15,091 nt of DNA from positions 1-15,091 of the forward strand of contig CAMJQX010000016.1 of the NCBI GenBank assembly GCA_946408145.1, read 5' to 3'. The stretch is from an uncultured Clostridia bacterium. Its GTDB lineage: Bacteria; Bacillota_A; Clostridia; Oscillospirales; Oscillospiraceae. Both the position numbers and the translations under genes were made by a program. The notes under the pieces are model-generated. The model had not been told where the DNA came from and did not search any database. It was given only the letters and a program-made list of their open reading frames with translations. Every line of letters begins with the position of its first letter. Position 1 is the first letter of the stretch. This document shows positions 1-7,106 of this stretch, in pieces.

Positions 1-450
1 GCCCATGCCGAAGGAGGTGCCGAGATTGGTCAGGGCCGGCAGCTGATATTTCTTGAAATAGCAGCGGAAGCCCTCGTCGTCGGCGAGGCTCAGGATCGCG
101 GGGTTGTCGGACATATAGGTCGCGAGGATGCCCACCACCGAGGCGCCCGGCAGATCATAGAGCGGGCGCATCAGCGGCAGGAGCAGCTTGTTGATGAGCG
201 AGACCACGCCGAACTCGGTCAGCAGCGCCGCGACGGCGCCGGCCAGCACGGCGATGGCCATGATGTAAAAGCAGGTGTTGATCAGCAGGTCGAAGGCCGT
301 GTTCATCATGGTGTTGACCATGTTGATCGCGCCCATCTTCCTCCCGACGAGGAAAACGAGGACGCCCGCCACCGCGAGAAAGACAAAGCTCTCCGCGCTG
401 ACGGCTTTTTTATACCCGGCAGGAATCTGTTCCGCCTCCGCTCTCTTCAT
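1..450 (-). CDS. Gate-domain (nucleoside-recognition-like) membrane protein, 3' end outside window
   Basis: An open frame runs from an ATG at 450 to the window edge without a stop, giving about 150 N-terminal residues. The ATG overlaps the stop of the upstream gene by 4 bp (ATGA), and AAGGTG lies 8 nt before it, so translation is probably coupled. The protein has a short charged N-terminus, then hydrophobic segments at about 19-35 and 53-75, then a conserved-looking stretch containing PLMRPLYDLPG, YMSDNPAIL, YFKKYQLPALTN and GTSFGMG. This resembles Gate-domain integral membrane proteins, in particular the group named CD0519/CD1768 in clostridia, which I recognise from memory. The substrate is unknown. 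Its place behind arcA and the TIGR00300 gene suggests transport of an amino acid or another product of arginine breakdown, but that is inference. Confidence 0.75.
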   Translation of the reverse strand, partial: MKRAEAEQIPAGYKKAVSAESFVFLAVAGVLVFLVGRKMGAINMVNTMMNTAFDLLINTCFYIMAIAVLAGAVAALLTEFGVVSLINKLLLPLMRPLYDLPGASVVGILATYMSDNPAILSLADDEGFRCYFKKYQLPALTNLGTSFGMG

Positions 451-1550
451 TCGCCGATCACCTTCAGTCCGCGGGCCACAGTGCGGATGAAGTCCTGCAC
501 GTTGGTGACCATGGTGGTGGCGGCGAGGCTGCCGCGGTCGAGCAGCTTGTTGACCACGAACTCGGCGGCGTCCACCGCGTAGAGATAGACGGGGCGGACG
601 GTCCCATCCGGCAGGACGCGGAAGGAGGGCGTCATGTTGCCGGTGGCGATCGTGTGCAGCATGGTGGCCAGGCAGATCACCGTGGTGCAGTTTTTTACCA
701 GCGCGCGCATGGCGTTCTGCCCCGCGTAGACGTCCCCGATCACCTCGGGCAGCGGCCCGTCGTCCCGGATGGAGCCTGTCAGCACGATGGGCACCTTGTT
801 TTTCACGCAGGCGCAGATGATGCCGTCGTCAAGCTTATACTCGTCGATGAAGGCCGGGATGGAGCCGCAGCGGCGGACCTTGTTGCAGACGTCGAGATGG
901 TTGTAATGCCCGTTGGGCTGGGAGATCTGCGTGTAGATATCCTGCCCCAGGGCGGTGTGCAGCAGTGCGCCCTCCAGGTCGTGCGTGGCGAGGGCGTTGC
1001 CGGCCATCAGGCCGTGACAGTAGCCGTTTTCCACAAGGGCGGCCATGGCTGTCCTCGCACCCTCGTCGAAGGCGAAGGCCGGGCCCATGACCCAGAGGAT
1101 GTTCCCGTGCTCCCGCTCCCAGCGCAGCAGCTCGATCAGGTTGTCATAGTCCTTGACATAGGAGGTCTCGCGGCTCCTCCCCTGCCGGAACACGAACTGG
1201 TCGTCGAGGGCTTCGTCCCCGGCGGAAAAGCCGCGGCAGTGCATGTAGATGCCCTCCTCGCCGCGTTCGCTGCGGCCGAGGATGACGCGGTCTCCCCTGC
1301 GGAGATTGCGGTTCTCCACAACGTCGAGCCGCCCGTCGGGGCGGAGGACGACGCTGGAATCCATGCGGCTCTCCTCCGCGAGGCGCCACTCCCCGTCGAT
1401 CTTGAAATACTCGGGGTACATGGAGGTGCTGTGGAAATACTCCGGCGCGACGCCGTCCGCAGGCGCGGCTTCCCAGCGCGCGTCGGGCGCGGCGGCAAGA
1501 CGCGGATCGCTGAAATCGGGTGCGTGGTAAACAGGCAGAGTGAATGACAT
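447..1550 (-). CDS. TIGR00300-family LOR/SDH-domain protein, probable ornithine cyclodeaminase
   Basis: This 367-aa protein matches the family typed as TIGR00300 (LOR/SDH bifunctional enzyme conserved domain). The N-terminal part (about 40-110) carries MYPEYFKIDGEWRLAEESRMDSS and RGDRVILGR. The C-terminal part carries GHYNHLDVCNKVRR, LTGSIRDDGPLPEVIGDVY and LATMLHTIATGNMTPSF. Characterised relatives include the C-terminal domain of cyanobacterial AgrE and an archaeal enzyme, which convert ornithine to proline and ammonia with NAD as cofactor. They are unrelated to the mu-crystallin-type cyclodeaminase. The start is supported by AAAGGAGA 8 nt upstream, inside the 42-bp gap after arcA. The arginine deiminase upstream supports a role in arginine/ornithine breakdown. 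The exact reaction of this protein is inferred from the family, because many members are untested. Confidence 0.82.
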   Translation of the reverse strand: MSFTLPVYHAPDFSDPRLAAAPDARWEAAPADGVAPEYFHSTSMYPEYFKIDGEWRLAEESRMDSSVVLRPDGRLDVVENRNLRRGDRVILGRSERGEEGIYMHCRGFSAGDEALDDQFVFRQGRSRETSYVKDYDNLIELLRWEREHGNILWVMGPAFAFDEGARTAMAALVENGYCHGLMAGNALATHDLEGALLHTALGQDIYTQISQPNGHYNHLDVCNKVRRCGSIPAFIDEYKLDDGIICACVKNKVPIVLTGSIRDDGPLPEVIGDVYAGQNAMRALVKNCTTVICLATMLHTIATGNMTPSFRVLPDGTVRPVYLYAVDAAEFVVNKLLDRGSLAATTMVTNVQDFIRTVARGLKVIGE

Positions 1551-1592
1551 GGGGCTTCTCCTTTCAGAAGCAGCATATTCGATCGCGCCGCA

Positions 1593-2816
1593 TCACAGCG
1601 CGTCTCTCTCAAGGGGCATGCTCATGCAGCGGGGGCCGCCGCGGCCGCGGGCGAGCTCGGAGCTCGGCATTTCAAAGACCTCCAGCCCGTAGCTGCGCAG
1701 GATCTCATTGGTCACATAGTTGCGGTTGTAGACGATCACCTTGCCCGGCGCGATGCAGAGCGTGTTCGAGCCGTCGTTCCACTGCTCGCGGGCGGAGGCG
1801 ATGTTGTCCTTGCCGCCGCAGCGGATCAGCGTCACGCGCTCAAGCTCCAGCGCCTCGCGCAGCACATCCTCAAGCGGCGCGTACAGCTCCCGCGCGCGGA
1901 CCTCCGTCCCGTCGCGGCGCAGATCATAGATCCGAAGGCTGCCGAGGATATCCGGATGGATCGTGAACTTATCGCGGTCCACCTGCGTAAAGACAGTGTC
2001 CAGATGCATGAAGGCGCGCATGTTGGGGATATCGAGCACGAGGATGCGGCGGACCGGGCAGCTCTCATCCCGGAAGAGGCGGGACGCCAGCAGCTCTATC
2101 CCCTCCGGCGAGCTGCGCTGCGAAAGGCCGATGGCCAGCAGATCCTCCCGGAGGTTTAGGATATCGCCGCCTTCGATGTTGAAGGGGGCGTTCCTGTCAT
2201 AGTACAGCGGGACCTTCCCGGCGAAGTCGGGATGGTGGCGCATGATGTAGTCCCCGTAGATGGTCTCCCGGCAGCGGGTGACCGAGTACATCCTGTGGAC
2301 GCTGACGCCGCAGCCGATGCTGGCAAAGGGGTCGCGCGTGAAATACAGATTGGGGATCGGATCGAGCACGAAGGGTCTGCGCTCCCGCGTCAGGCTCGTC
2401 AGCGGGCCCTCGTTCAGTCCGCCGCGCATCTCCGCGCCGGTGACGCCGCTCATGGTCTTGAGCACGAGCTCGCGCTCATCCTCGATCTTCGAGAGCATAT
2501 GAAACAGCTCTTCCGCGTGATTCTGCGCGAAGGGGCCGCCCTCGCGCAGGAACTGGCGCACAAAGGTCACCCGCAGTCCGGGGTTGGCGCGCAGGGTCTC
2601 CGCCATCAGATCCTCCAGATAGACGACCTCGGCCCCCTGCTCGCGCAGGATGGCGGCAAAGGTGTCGTGCTCCTGCTGCGCCAGACGCAGATAAGGGATA
2701 TCGTCGAACAGCAGGCGCTCCAGCTCCCCCGGGACCAGATGCTCCAGCTCCTTGCCGGGGCGGTGGAGCAGGACCTTTTTCAGCCTGCCGATCTCGCTAT
2801 TTACACAAATTGCCAT
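1593..2816 (-). CDS. arcA: Arginine deiminase
   Basis: This cytoplasmic enzyme hydrolyses arginine to citrulline and ammonia, the first step of the arginine deiminase pathway. At 407 aa it has the usual full length. The guanidine-modifying catalytic motifs are present in order: FTRDPFA (Asp162), NIEGGDIL (Glu215), FMHLDTVFT (His271 and Asp273), EQWNDGSNT, and the C-terminal GRGGPRCMSMPL with the nucleophile Cys397. The ATG at 2816 has GAGAGGG about 7 nt upstream. It is the first gene of its unit, with a promoter and a probable ArgR/AhrC box in front, and is followed by a TIGR00300 gene and a Gate membrane protein. Carbamate kinase and ornithine carbamoyltransferase, its usual partners, are not nearby. 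Confidence 0.96.
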   Translation of the reverse strand: MAICVNSEIGRLKKVLLHRPGKELEHLVPGELERLLFDDIPYLRLAQQEHDTFAAILREQGAEVVYLEDLMAETLRANPGLRVTFVRQFLREGGPFAQNHAEELFHMLSKIEDERELVLKTMSGVTGAEMRGGLNEGPLTSLTRERRPFVLDPIPNLYFTRDPFASIGCGVSVHRMYSVTRCRETIYGDYIMRHHPDFAGKVPLYYDRNAPFNIEGGDILNLREDLLAIGLSQRSSPEGIELLASRLFRDESCPVRRILVLDIPNMRAFMHLDTVFTQVDRDKFTIHPDILGSLRIYDLRRDGTEVRARELYAPLEDVLREALELERVTLIRCGGKDNIASAREQWNDGSNTLCIAPGKVIVYNRNYVTNEILRSYGLEVFEMPSSELARGRGGPRCMSMPLERDAL

Positions 2817-2844
2817 GGGCAGCCCTCTCTTTCTTTCCTCCCCT

Positions 2845-2872
2845 ATTGTAACCGATTTCGCCGCGTTTGCAA
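2845..2872 (-). promoter_or_regulatory. Sigma-A-type promoter for arcA
   Basis: Read on the minus strand, TTGCAA (2867-2872) and TACAAT (2845-2850) are separated by 16 nt. Both are close to the housekeeping -35 and -10 consensus. Transcription would start near 2838 and leave a leader of roughly 20 nt that includes the arcA ribosome binding site. The surrounding DNA is clearly more AT-rich than the genes. Confidence 0.6.
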
Positions 2873-2878
2873 GAAGAG

Positions 2879-2896
2879 AATATACAATTATTCATG
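2879..2896 (-). promoter_or_regulatory. Probable ArgR/AhrC operator (ARG box)
   Basis: The minus-strand 18-mer CATGAATAATTGTATATT fits the ARG-box consensus WNTGAATWWWWATTCANW. Its left half (TGAAT plus the AT-rich centre) is exact, and the right half has three mismatches. It ends 6 bp upstream of the -35 element, so its centre is near -50, a position typical of activation and not of steric repression. An overlapping inverted repeat (ATGC-N7-GCAT, 2894-2908) lies beside it. Arginine-dependent activation of arcA by an AhrC-like protein is an inference. Confidence 0.5.
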
Positions 2897-2928
2897 CGAT
2901 TTTTGCATATTTCGTCTCGAGACAAAGA

Positions 2929-2965
2929 AAACAGCCGTTCGATACCCGGTATCGATCGGCTGTTT
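2929..2965 (-). terminator. Intrinsic terminator closing the nine-gene operon
   Basis: This is a long hairpin with AAACAGCCG pairing with CGGCTGTTT. The stem continues through one T-T mismatch into TCGATAC/GTATCGA around a 3-nt loop centred on 2947, giving 16 pairs in total. On the minus strand the descending arm runs into TTTTCTTTG. It starts 15 bp past the stop of the alpha/beta hydrolase gene and lies before the arcA promoter, so it separates the two transcription units. Confidence 0.8.
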
Positions 2966-2980
2966 GCACAAGATCTGTCT

Positions 2981-3784
2981 CTATGCTTCGAAAAAGGAGA
3001 GGATCCGCTGCCGGTAATCCGGCGCGGTGTCGAAGGCGGCGTGTCCGTAGCCCGTATACAGGTAGAGGCGGAAATCCGGGCGATCGTCCAGCTTCTCGGC
3101 GATCTCCATCGTGGCGTCGGAATCCAGGACTGCATCCTCGTACACGCCGAGGGCGAGGACCGGGCATTTGATCCTGACCAGCTCGTCGGAGACGTTGAAG
3201 TCCTTGATCCCCTCCGCGAGCGTGATGAAACGCCTGAGCTCCGCGTCTGTCACCGTTGCGGCCGCAGCGATCAGGGCATCCCGGCACTGCTCGAAGAACT
3301 GAGGAGGATAGATCTCCCGCCCGAAGGCGAGATACAGCCCCTCCCTGTCCCCGGCCTCCGCCAGCCGGATCCAGCTCTCGACCACGCGATACTGCGCGTC
3401 CTGCACATGGGCGGAGCTGGAGCCCAGGACCATTTTCCCCACGAGCTCCGGATACTCGATCGCGAGCACGAGGGCGATCATACCGCCCTGCGAGGCCCCG
3501 AACAGGCAGACCTTTCGCAGGCCGAGCGCCGCGAAGGCGGCCGCCGTGTCCCGCGCCATGTCCCGTATCGTGTATCGCTCCGGGAGCTCCGCGCGGCGGT
3601 CAAAGACATAGATCGTATAGTTCTCCTCAATGGGCTGATAGGCCGCGGCAATGGCGTCCGCCGCGCCCATCACGCTCTGAACGCTCAGCCCCGGGAGGAT
3701 GACCAGCGTCTTATCGCCGCTGCCGAAGCGAAAGAAATCCATGGAAAAGTCTTCTGTCCTTACCGTCTCGATCCGGATACTCAT
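2981..3784 (-). CDS. Alpha/beta hydrolase
   Basis: This is a 267-aa cytoplasmic alpha/beta-hydrolase-fold protein with no signal peptide. Visible elements are the oxyanion-side strand TLVILPGLS (27-34), the nucleophile elbow GASQGG with Ser98, a candidate acid in YEDAVLD (Asp217 or Asp221), and the catalytic His248 in TGYGHAAFD. The order and spacing are normal for the fold. The frame also has an upstream TTG at 3790, but GGAGG lies 8 nt before the ATG at 3784 and only 2 nt before the TTG, so the ATG is preferred. It follows the MATE-HATPase gene by 39 bp and precedes the terminator, so it is probably the last gene of the signalling operon. The substrate is unknown. Confidence 0.88.
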   Translation of the reverse strand: MSIRIETVRTEDFSMDFFRFGSGDKTLVILPGLSVQSVMGAADAIAAAYQPIEENYTIYVFDRRAELPERYTIRDMARDTAAAFAALGLRKVCLFGASQGGMIALVLAIEYPELVGKMVLGSSSAHVQDAQYRVVESWIRLAEAGDREGLYLAFGREIYPPQFFEQCRDALIAAAATVTDAELRRFITLAEGIKDFNVSDELVRIKCPVLALGVYEDAVLDSDATMEIAEKLDDRPDFRLYLYTGYGHAAFDTAPDYRQRILSFFEA

Positions 3785-3823
3785 GTGCAAGCCCTCCGTT
3801 CTGTTTCCATACGCTCTTTACCC

Positions 3824-5593
3824 TCAGATCCGTATCGTCAGCACATTCAGTCCGAGGATGTTCTGATACTGCACATCCCGCGCGATCCCGAACACCATGC
3901 GGATCCCGATGTTTTTGCTCAAATCGCCCCCCTCGTCGAGCTGACGGCGCATTCCGGGGTCGAAGGGCACGCAGTCGTCCTTGATGCGCAGGATCACGTC
4001 GTCGCCCTTGTGCACGACGCGCACATCGATGGCATGGCGTTTGCTGTCCTTGGTGAAGCCGTGATCCACGATATTGCCCGCCATCTCCTCCAGCGAAAGG
4101 CCGGCCAGATAGGCGCGGCGCCCGTCGATGCCTTTGGACAGGCAAAAGCTCTGCACACGCTCAGCGATGGAAACGACTTCCTCCACGCTGCGCACGCTCA
4201 GATCCATGCGCTCGCTCACCGGCACGCCGAAGCTGTCGGGGACGACCATAAGCTCCTCCATATTGCGCGGGAAGCCCTTCTTTTTCAGGACGGCATATCC
4301 GAGGATCACGAGCGTTGTGACTACGCCGTTGAGGACATTGGCGGCATAGACGCTGTTCATGCCGAGGCTTCGGATCAAAAGCGCCGTAAAAACCGCGACG
4401 TCGACCACACCGTCGAGCAGCGCCAGCACATGCACGAGTCCCTGCTTGCCGGAGGCCTGCCCATAGCAGGTGAAGTGCATACAGATGATGCTCATCGGCA
4501 TGCAGAGCGGGAGGATCCGCATGCCCCAGACTGTCATCATATAGACGGGCTCGGCGGGATCCCGGAAGAGGATGCGCGTCAAAGGCACGGCGCAGACGAT
4601 GATCAGCGCGCTGAGGCAGCACTGCAGCGGGAGATAGCGGCGGAACATGACGCGCATGACGTCCGTCAGGGTCTGGCGATCCTCCTCGCCGACGCTGACG
4701 CTGATCATCAGCCTTGACACAGCCAGCATTCCGGCAGGAAGAGCCCAGAAAAGGCCCATCAGGCTGCCCGCGCCGGCGAAGGCCGAGACGCCCACGCTGC
4801 CGACAAAGAGCTCCAGCAGGCGGTTGACGATGAGCCCGCGCGCGGTCTGGTATACGTTGCTCGCAGCGCCCGGCAGGCCAATGCGTATGATCGCGCCGCT
4901 CTCGCCCCAGGACAGATCCCTGACGCGCATGCGCATCTGCGATTTGCCTGAGAGGAAAACGGGCGCCTGCACACCGAGGAACACCCACATGCCCAGAGCT
5001 GAGGCCAGCGCAAGGCCGAAGGCCTCCATCCGCAGCCGTTGGATGAAGACATAGCAGAGCACGATATTTGCGATGATATAGGCGGCGCTCGCGATCAGGC
5101 TGCGTTTTGCCTTGTTTTCGAGAGAGAGGAAGGCCGCGAAGGACGAACCCAGCATGAGCGGGATCACGCCGATCGCCTGGCCGATCAGATAGCGGTTGAA
5201 AAGGGGCCTCACAGCCGGATCGCGCGTCAGGAAGCCGGTCAGGTCAAAGCTGCCGAGCAGCAGAAAGAGCGCGATGAAGACCGCCGAAATCAGAAGAGAC
5301 AAAACCAGGTTCAGGGAAAAGACGTTCTGCATCCTGTCCCGCTGATTCTTCCCCATGTATTCCCCGCAGAGGATCACGCAGCCGCCGACCAGGATCGTGC
5401 TGATCGAGGTGATGAGCATGCCGATCGGCGCATAGATGCCTACCGCACCCATCGCCTCGACGCCGACATAGTTGCTGGCAAAGATGCTCGACACGATGGC
5501 GTTGAGGGAACCGACCGCCGCAAGCAAAATTTGAATCGGGAGCAGCTTGAACATCTGCCCGGTTACGATCTTCATATTGGATGCTTTCTTCAT
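3824..5593 (-). CDS. MATE-family transporter fused to a C-terminal anti-sigma-type HATPase domain
   Basis: This 589-aa protein has two parts. Residues 1 to about 440 form a polytopic MATE-like (polysaccharide/multidrug exporter fold) transporter with about twelve hydrophobic segments. Residues about 455-589 resemble the GHKL ATPase domain of SpoIIAB/RsbW-type kinases. There is an N-box (LSLEEMAGNIVDHGF, Glu502/503 and Asn507), a G1-like box (IKDDCVPFDP, 537-546, where the usual glycine is Cys541), and a G2-like box (KNIGIRMVFGIARDV, 560-574). The start has GAAAGG about 7 nt upstream. A normal MATE protein ends near 450 residues, so the extra domain is a real fusion in one uninterrupted frame. 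STAS and PP2C genes in the same operon suggest that the transporter is controlled by partner switching. The transported substrate is unknown. Confidence 0.9.
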   Translation of the reverse strand: MKKASNMKIVTGQMFKLLPIQILLAAVGSLNAIVSSIFASNYVGVEAMGAVGIYAPIGMLITSISTILVGGCVILCGEYMGKNQRDRMQNVFSLNLVLSLLISAVFIALFLLLGSFDLTGFLTRDPAVRPLFNRYLIGQAIGVIPLMLGSSFAAFLSLENKAKRSLIASAAYIIANIVLCYVFIQRLRMEAFGLALASALGMWVFLGVQAPVFLSGKSQMRMRVRDLSWGESGAIIRIGLPGAASNVYQTARGLIVNRLLELFVGSVGVSAFAGAGSLMGLFWALPAGMLAVSRLMISVSVGEEDRQTLTDVMRVMFRRYLPLQCCLSALIIVCAVPLTRILFRDPAEPVYMMTVWGMRILPLCMPMSIICMHFTCYGQASGKQGLVHVLALLDGVVDVAVFTALLIRSLGMNSVYAANVLNGVVTTLVILGYAVLKKKGFPRNMEELMVVPDSFGVPVSERMDLSVRSVEEVVSIAERVQSFCLSKGIDGRRAYLAGLSLEEMAGNIVDHGFTKDSKRHAIDVRVVHKGDDVILRIKDDCVPFDPGMRRQLDEGGDLSKNIGIRMVFGIARDVQYQNILGLNVLTIRI

Positions 5594-5619
5594 GTATGCG
5601 CCTTTCCGTCAATCAAACG

Positions 5620-5652
5620 CAGGCCGAAACGGCGTGACGCCCTTTCGGCCTG
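5620..5652 (-). terminator. Strong intercistronic hairpin after the MscS gene, possible leaky terminator
   Basis: CAGGCCGAAA pairs perfectly with TTTCGGCCTG (10 bp). After a C-C mismatch the stem continues as GGCG/CGCC around a TGA loop. On the minus strand it is followed only by GCGTTTGATTG, a poor U-tract, so it may terminate partially or protect the upstream message from 3' decay. No promoter fits between it and the MATE start at 5593, so the MATE gene needs read-through. Confidence 0.5.
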
Positions 5653-5672
5653 TAAAGCGATATGTATTGCTG

Positions 5673-7043
5673 TCAGTCGAGCGTCTTGGAGACGATCAGC
5701 TCGACCCGTTCCGTGGTCACGCTGACGCGCACATCGCTTGCCACGGCGCCGAGGATGGATTTGCCGATCTCCTCCTCGTCGACCCCGGCTTCGCTGAGCT
5801 GCCAGGTGAAGCTGTTCTTGCCCTTGCCTTTCTCCGGCGGACGCTTGAGGCCCATGAGCACCGCCTCCCAGACCTTTCCGGTGATGCTGTTGGCGGCTTC
5901 GTTCCGGCCGGTGGAGGAGAGCATGATGAGCTTCTTGTAGGCCTCGCTGCCGACCTTGGCGTCGAAGCGCAGGTGGATCCGGTAGATCTCGCCCGTGCCC
6001 TCGATCCAGAAATCCCTGCTCGTATGGTCCACGACCCGCTGGACAAAGCCGAGGGACTCTTCCGTCAAAAGCTCCATCTGCACAGCTGCGCGCTTCTCCA
6101 GATTCTGGCGCTTGGCATAGCCGCGCGCGGTCTGGATCGCGTCCTCCAAACCGTCCTCGCCCGGTATCATGTGGACCGTGTTGGTCCTGATATGCCGCTT
6201 GGCCGGGGCGGCGACCTTCTCCGGGACCGCGGTCTCGACCGGAGGCGTCACCTTGCTCCCCTCGAACTGATTGACGTTGACATACTGATACGGAATCTCG
6301 ATGCCGTATCTGCGGAAGGCGTTGAGCACCCGCGTGTTCACGTCGGTGATGGCCTTGCAGCCGTCCGTCTCCCGGGCGACCCAGATGGTCGTCTCCAGGA
6401 TGAGGGCGCTGCTGTCGAACTTGAAGAAATAGACGGGGCTGGAGTCCTCGCGGATCCCGTTGTTCTCGACGCTCAGGGTGTAGGGGCTGGCCGCGACGCA
6501 GTCGCGGATGACGTCCATGGCCTTCTGCACGTCCGTTTCATAGCTGACCGAATAACTGAGGTGGATCCCGCGCCTGTCCTTCATCCGGTAGCTCGTATTG
6601 GTGACCACGCGGGAGTTGAGTTCGCTGTTCGGAATGATCACGCGGAAGCCGTCATAGATGGAGATCACCGTATGCCGCAGCGTGATGTCCTCCACGACGC
6701 CGGTCGCCGCCCCGTCGATGATGACTCTGTCGCCGATCTCGAAGGGCTTGTGGATGCTGATGAGCAGGCCGCTCATGACGGCCGAGATCACCGGCTGCGC
6801 GGCAAAGCCGAGGACAGCCACGACCAGAGCGGAGCCTCGCAGCAGGATGGAGCGCATGTTCAGCTCCGGGTCGATCGCCTCGAGCATTTCGGCAAGGCAG
6901 ATCACAAAAATGATCAGCCGGATGATCTGCAGGAGATACTTCCCGTGCAGACTGGTTCGGAACTTCGTCTGGTTTTTCAGGAACGCGATCACAAGGTTTG
7001 AGACCACGATGATCGCGATCAGAACGATGAACTTAACGGTCAT
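5673..7043 (-). CDS. MscS-family mechanosensitive channel with unusual C-terminal regulatory-like domain
   Basis: This 456-aa protein has three N-terminal membrane segments (about 3-22, 38-56 and 68-98). The pore-lining third helix is followed by the MscS signature KPFEIGDRVIIDG and then RVIIPNSELNSR, with the soluble beta and alpha/beta domains to about residue 258. A proline/alanine-rich linker (about 265-285) leads to an extra domain (about 310-456) containing MELLTEESLGFVQ, DFWIEGTGEIYRIHL, SSTGRNEAAN and a terminal strand pair. The layout recalls an anti-sigma-type HATPase fold, but the N-box Asn and the glycine boxes are missing. MscS itself would account for about 280 residues. AGGGGAT lies about 8 nt before the ATG. 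The gene sits between a DUF218 gene and the MATE-HATPase gene. Confidence 0.9.
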   Translation of the reverse strand: MTVKFIVLIAIIVVSNLVIAFLKNQTKFRTSLHGKYLLQIIRLIIFVICLAEMLEAIDPELNMRSILLRGSALVVAVLGFAAQPVISAVMSGLLISIHKPFEIGDRVIIDGAATGVVEDITLRHTVISIYDGFRVIIPNSELNSRVVTNTSYRMKDRRGIHLSYSVSYETDVQKAMDVIRDCVAASPYTLSVENNGIREDSSPVYFFKFDSSALILETTIWVARETDGCKAITDVNTRVLNAFRRYGIEIPYQYVNVNQFEGSKVTPPVETAVPEKVAAPAKRHIRTNTVHMIPGEDGLEDAIQTARGYAKRQNLEKRAAVQMELLTEESLGFVQRVVDHTSRDFWIEGTGEIYRIHLRFDAKVGSEAYKKLIMLSSTGRNEAANSITGKVWEAVLMGLKRPPEKGKGKNSFTWQLSEAGVDEEEIGKSILGAVASDVRVSVTTERVELIVSKTLD

Positions 7044-7106
7044 ATCCTATCCCCTCTGTTTTTCTTCGGGAGCTTTGGAGCGGTCTCGCCTCATCGGCGG
7101 TGCACT

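Noticed and set aside
1593..2816. Agmatine deiminase or amidinotransferase instead of arginine deiminase
   Set aside because: The FTRDPFA, NIEGGD, MHLDTVF and C-terminal GGPRCMSMPL motifs and the 407-aa length fit arginine deiminase specifically.
2914..2923. Perfect palindrome GTCTCGAGAC upstream of arcA
   Set aside because: It is short, overlaps no recognised operator consensus, and lies between the terminator and the ARG-box-like site. A 10-bp palindrome is not strong evidence for a binding site on its own.
3785..3790. TTG start for the alpha/beta hydrolase at 3790
   Set aside because: GGAGG is only 2 nt from the TTG but 8 nt from the ATG at 3784, so the ATG is the better start.
2867..4717. 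Long plus-strand open frame (616 codons) opposite the hydrolase and MATE genes
   Set aside because: It is antisense to genes with clear motifs, has no family resemblance and is rich in His, Asp and Arg as expected from the reverse of GC-rich codons. It also crosses the terminator. The same applies to plus-strand frames at 5547-7001, 7182-8504 and 10894-12648.
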